NCBI GenBank assembly: GCA_009839485.1
Contig: VXPQ01000047.1
Span: 17,696 to 81,695 of the forward strand
Direction of reading: 5' to 3'
Source of the DNA: Bacteroidetes bacterium SB0662_bin_6
GTDB taxonomy: Bacteria; Bacteroidota; Rhodothermia; Rhodothermales; VXPQ01
Length of the DNA stretch: 64,000 bases
In this document: positions 61,137 through 64,000 of the stretch, piece by piece
Layout: every line of letters begins with the position of its first letter
How positions within the stretch are numbered: position 1 is the first letter of the stretch
The notes under the pieces: model-generated
Seen by the model: the letters and a program-made list of their open reading frames with translations, nothing else
Told to the model about the DNA's origin: nothing
Database searches by the model: none
Position numbers and translations under genes: made by a program

Positions 61137-62710
61137 GACGGGTATTCTTTATCATATTGACCGGTATTCTACTCGTTCCACAGGGGCGGGCTCAGTTTGG
61201 CCAGTTTGGCCGGACCGACGAATTTTTGCCTGCGGCCGGCATTCTGCGCAACAGTGTAACGAACCTGCATGCGGAGGGCGACAGGTTGTGGATCGGGCCG
61301 TTTCTGAATATGACCCCGGACGACGGGCGCACCTGGTTCGTTGCAGACGTCGATTCGCTGGCGGCCCGCCGTCTTAACGTGTATTCGCTGGACGTGGAAG
61401 GCGTTTTTGTGTGGGCAGGCATCGGTTCTTCGAGAATGGAGGACGGGCAGGCGATCAGCAGCGTGGCCGGGTATGTTTTCTCCACGGACGGGGGCGCAAC
61501 CTTTATCTGGCGCCCGTCTCATCTGGACGACCCGGACGACACCACCGAGGAATATGGCGTATCCGTGTTGCCTGCCCTGCCCATTATTGCGCCGGAGCAA
61601 AGTCCTCCCTTCGACATCGACTACGATCCGGGGCGGGACGAGGTATGGATTGCGGCGTGGGCCAGCGGCATACGTCGATCCCGGGATGAGGGGCAGACCT
61701 GGGAGCGCGTCGTGCTGCCCCCCGATTTCCTGCATGCCATTCACCCGGATTCGTCGTACGACTTTTTCGTGTCGCCTGTATCGCGGGACGAGATGAACGG
61801 ACATCTGAACCACCGGGGATTCAGCGTGCTGGTGGACCGGACCGGCACGATTTGGGCCGGTACGGCGGGCGGCGTGAACCGGTCGTACGATGGCATGGCG
61901 TGGCAACGATTCACCGCCGACGGCACGGCATTTTCACTGACGGGCAATTGGGTTACTTCCATAGAAGAGCAGCCCCTGCCCGGGGGACGAGGGCAAAATC
62001 CAAGGCAAAATCCAATCTGGATGGCCACATGGCCGGTGAACGATCCGGCCCGGCAGGGACCGCCGGAGCAGTACGGCGTGACCGTGAGCAGGGACGGGGG
62101 CGAGACGTTCGAGCAGATGCTCCTTGGCGAAAAAGTCCACGATTTTGCCTTTCGGGGAAGCAGGACGGTGTATGTCGCCGGGGAAAACGGATTGTTCGTT
62201 ACGCACGACGGCGGGGTGACCTGGCGAACGATTCGCCGTTTTCGGGATGCCGAGGACCCCGATCGGATCGTGCGCCCGGACCTCTCCGTGTATTCCGTGG
62301 CCACGACGGACGCGGCGCTGTGGGTGGGTACATCGGACGGGCTCATGAAGAGCACGGACGGCGGGAACACCTGGCGCATTTATCGAACCGATGTGCCGTT
62401 GCACCCGGATACGCCAACCGATGACCAGCCGGATGTGGATACCTATGCGTATCCGAATCCGTTTTCGCCTGCCAACGACCGGTTCGTTCGCATCCGGTAC
62501 GATTCGGACGGGGGCGCCGATCGCATTCGCATATTTGACTTTCGGATGAACCTCGTGCGCGAACTGGCCGCAAACGACGGCGCCGGAGGCGAGCGTGAAG
62601 TCACATGGGACGGAGCCGACCACAACGGATTCCGGGTGGCGAACGGGGTGTATTTCTATGCCGTAGTCGGCGGACAGGCCGCGCACGGGAAAATCCAGGT
62701 GCTCGAATGA
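61133..62710 (+). CDS. Secreted beta-propeller protein with FlgD-like/T9SS C-terminal domain
   Basis: A 525-residue exported protein. A signal peptide is followed by repeated BNR/Asp-box-like elements ('FSTDGGATFIW', 'RDEGQTWERV', 'SRDGGETFEQ', 'THDGGVTWRT', 'STDGGNTWRI'), a sialidase-type beta propeller. The end has 'YAYPNPFSPANDRFVRIRY', 'IFDFRMNLVREL', 'EVTWDGADHNGFRVANGVYFY', the FlgD Ig-like/type IX sorting pattern. Substrate unknown. Coupled to both neighbours by overlapping start and stop codons. Confidence 0.85.
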   Translation: MRRVFFIILTGILLVPQGRAQFGQFGRTDEFLPAAGILRNSVTNLHAEGDRLWIGPFLNMTPDDGRTWFVADVDSLAARRLNVYSLDVEGVFVWAGIGSSRMEDGQAISSVAGYVFSTDGGATFIWRPSHLDDPDDTTEEYGVSVLPALPIIAPEQSPPFDIDYDPGRDEVWIAAWASGIRRSRDEGQTWERVVLPPDFLHAIHPDSSYDFFVSPVSRDEMNGHLNHRGFSVLVDRTGTIWAGTAGGVNRSYDGMAWQRFTADGTAFSLTGNWVTSIEEQPLPGGRGQNPRQNPIWMATWPVNDPARQGPPEQYGVTVSRDGGETFEQMLLGEKVHDFAFRGSRTVYVAGENGLFVTHDGGVTWRTIRRFRDAEDPDRIVRPDLSVYSVATTDAALWVGTSDGLMKSTDGGNTWRIYRTDVPLHPDTPTDDQPDVDTYAYPNPFSPANDRFVRIRYDSDGGADRIRIFDFRMNLVRELAANDGAGGEREVTWDGADHNGFRVANGVYFYAVVGGQAAHGKIQVLE

Positions 62711-63744
62711 CCGCAGCAATGGCGCATAAGACGATCCGTTGCCTCCTCGGATTGCTGGTCCTGATGCCAGCGGCCAACGCATGGGGGCAGTCGGCGGGGG
62801 CCTTTTCGAGAATGGGCTTTGGCGCCCGCGGCATGGCGCTGGGGAATGCGCTCGCCGCAGACGCGCGCGGCGATGCTTCTCCCTATTATAATCCGGCCCT
62901 TGCGCCGCAAGCCACAGGACAGCATATCATGGCGTCGGCGGCTATCATGCGTTTCGACAGGGAGATGCAGTTTGTACAATTCTCGACGCCCATCCAGCCG
63001 AGTGCCGGACTTGCCGCCGGGCTTATCCATGCCGGGGTGTCCGATATCGACGGGAGGGACGCCAGCGGGTACCACACGCAAACATATTCGACCGATGAAT
63101 TTGCGTTTTTTCTGGCGTTCGGCACGCATCTCGGCCAACGTGTGTCGCTGGGTGTCGGCCTGCAACTTTTCCGCACCGATCTTTTCGACGAGATCGAGCC
63201 GGTTAACAGTATTGGCATTGACGCCGGGGTGACGGTGGACGTGACCGACCGTTTGCGCCTTGCGTTCGTTACGGACGATCTGCTGGCCCGCTATTCCTGG
63301 GATTCTTCCGGTCTGTACGGAGCGGAGGGCGGCACGACGTCCGACCGGTTTCCCCTGCGTTTGCGCGTGGGCGCCTCGTACAGTATGATGGGGGATCGTT
63401 TGCAGTTGCTTGCCGAATACGAGTCCCGCATTTCGGATCTGGAATACCGGGTCCGCAGTATGCAACGTGTCGGCCCCGTGCCGTTCGAAGCGTTCGAGGA
63501 GCGCCGGGCGACCTTGCACGAGGCCGGTGTGCGCGCCGGCGTCGAGTACGAACTCTCGGAGATTCTGGTGCTTCGCGGCGGCATAGACCGTATCGGCAAT
63601 GCCCTCTCGGGGAACACGCCATCCGCCGGATTTGAAATCGAACAACCGGTAGGTGGCCTTGCTGTTCGAGTCGAGTACGGCCTGTTGCTCGAGCCGCACG
63701 GTACGGGCCTGCTGCACCTGATTACGCTCCGGATGCTACTGTGA
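62707..63744 (+). CDS. PorV/PorQ-like outer membrane barrel protein
   Basis: About 345 residues. Signal peptide ending near 'NAWGQ', then 'FSRMGFGARGMALGNALAADARGDASPYYNPALA', the hallmark opening of the PorV/PorQ family, outer membrane FadL-like barrels linked to type IX secretion. The remainder is beta-strand rich and ends in 'LLHLITLRMLL'. Start at 62707 overlaps the previous stop (ATGA). A possible partner for the secreted propeller before it. Confidence 0.85.
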   Translation: MTAAMAHKTIRCLLGLLVLMPAANAWGQSAGAFSRMGFGARGMALGNALAADARGDASPYYNPALAPQATGQHIMASAAIMRFDREMQFVQFSTPIQPSAGLAAGLIHAGVSDIDGRDASGYHTQTYSTDEFAFFLAFGTHLGQRVSLGVGLQLFRTDLFDEIEPVNSIGIDAGVTVDVTDRLRLAFVTDDLLARYSWDSSGLYGAEGGTTSDRFPLRLRVGASYSMMGDRLQLLAEYESRISDLEYRVRSMQRVGPVPFEAFEERRATLHEAGVRAGVEYELSEILVLRGGIDRIGNALSGNTPSAGFEIEQPVGGLAVRVEYGLLLEPHGTGLLHLITLRMLL

Positions 63745-63761
63745 GGATACAGGATACTCTT

Positions 63762-64000
63762 ATGAAAACGCGCTTGTGCATGCTGGGAATGCTTGCGTTT
63801 TTTGCTGCATGGCCGGCGGCGGCGCAGCAGGAAGGCGGGTTTGCGTTTCTGCGTAATGGAATAAATGCCGAGGCGGGCGCCATGGGAGATGCGCAAGTTG
63901 CATGGAGCCGCGATGCATTCAGCACGTTCTGGAATCCGGCCGGTCTGGCCGCGGCCGAACGCAATACGGCCTCGTTGTCTTATTATGCCTGGGTGCTCGG
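63762..64000 (+). CDS. PorV/PorQ-like protein, cut by the window end
   Basis: The first 79 residues of another barrel protein: signal peptide ending 'PAAAQ', then 'FAFLRNGINAEAGAMGDAQVAW' and 'FWNPAGLAAAERN', again the PorV/PorQ opening. It starts 17 bases after the preceding family member, making a tandem pair. The 3' end lies beyond the window. Confidence 0.8.
   Translation, partial: MKTRLCMLGMLAFFAAWPAAAQQEGGFAFLRNGINAEAGAMGDAQVAWSRDAFSTFWNPAGLAAAERNTASLSYYAWVL

Overview
The window looks like a chromosomal segment from a GC-rich member of the Bacteroidota in the broad sense, most likely the Rhodothermota/Balneolota side. The evidence is: two proteins with type IX secretion-type C-terminal sorting domains (one with the 'NYPNPFNPST' signature), PorV/PorQ-like barrels, a GLPGLI-family protein beside a TonB-dependent barrel, a DUF2723 membrane protein, BshA (bacillithiol), and a YbeY whose third metal ligand is Asp as in Bacteroidota. 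No rRNA, tRNA, CRISPR array, insertion sequence or replication origin was seen.

Layout. 1-110 is an almost pure G/C tract that replaces the 5' end of a Sco gene and looks like an assembly artefact. 111-4659 is a Sco/caa3-type cytochrome c oxidase operon (subunit I of the A2 proton-channel type). 4703-6643 (-) is a sorting-domain secreted protein. 6784-19000 is a 12-kb co-directional cluster: a CydA-like oxidase subunit without CydB, three membrane or exported c-type cytochrome proteins (one with an ethylbenzene-dehydrogenase-type heme domain), a SPASM radical SAM protein, a ferredoxin, an Mrp ATPase, several unknown proteins, and five copies of a protochlorophyllide-reductase-like (PCP_red) helical domain spread over three proteins. 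This is the best candidate for an undescribed system; I infer a respiratory terminal branch with a dedicated (modified?) tetrapyrrole maturation module. 19062-24898 holds hypothetical genes, a GLPGLI/TonB-receptor pair and a plastocyanin-like lipoprotein. 25007-29166 is a second aa3 oxidase operon (subunit I of the A1 type).

29272-35228 carries a DUF2723 protein, a cold-shock protein, YbeY, HPF and a tandem DoxX protein. 35256-45713 is a defence island: a type I restriction-modification operon (hsdM, hsdS, hsdR) with a Kiwa system (kwaA, kwaB) and a collapsed DUF4062/HTH gene inserted between hsdS and hsdR, then a YgjP/SprT-like metalloprotease and a TIR/deoxyribosyltransferase-like protein with a winged helix. 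45880-60128 is housekeeping: rsmI, an LptF/G permease, an MBL hydrolase, a double-domain TonB, bshA, pdxB, era, pdxJ, a PilM-like protein, rsmD, coaD, an aminotransferase and an M50 protease. 60360-64000 is an operon for a lipoprotein, a sorting-domain beta-propeller protein and two PorV/PorQ-like barrel proteins, the last cut by the window end.

How it fits together: the first half is dominated by aerobic respiration with three distinct terminal-oxidase modules side by side, suggesting adaptation to changing oxygen supply; the middle is a phage-defence insertion; the rest is core metabolism and cell-envelope biogenesis. Many genes are coupled by ATGA-type overlaps, and GGAGG-like ribosome sites are visible at several coupled starts (for example before 9347, 14195 and 28025). 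No intergenic gap exceeds about 235 bases.
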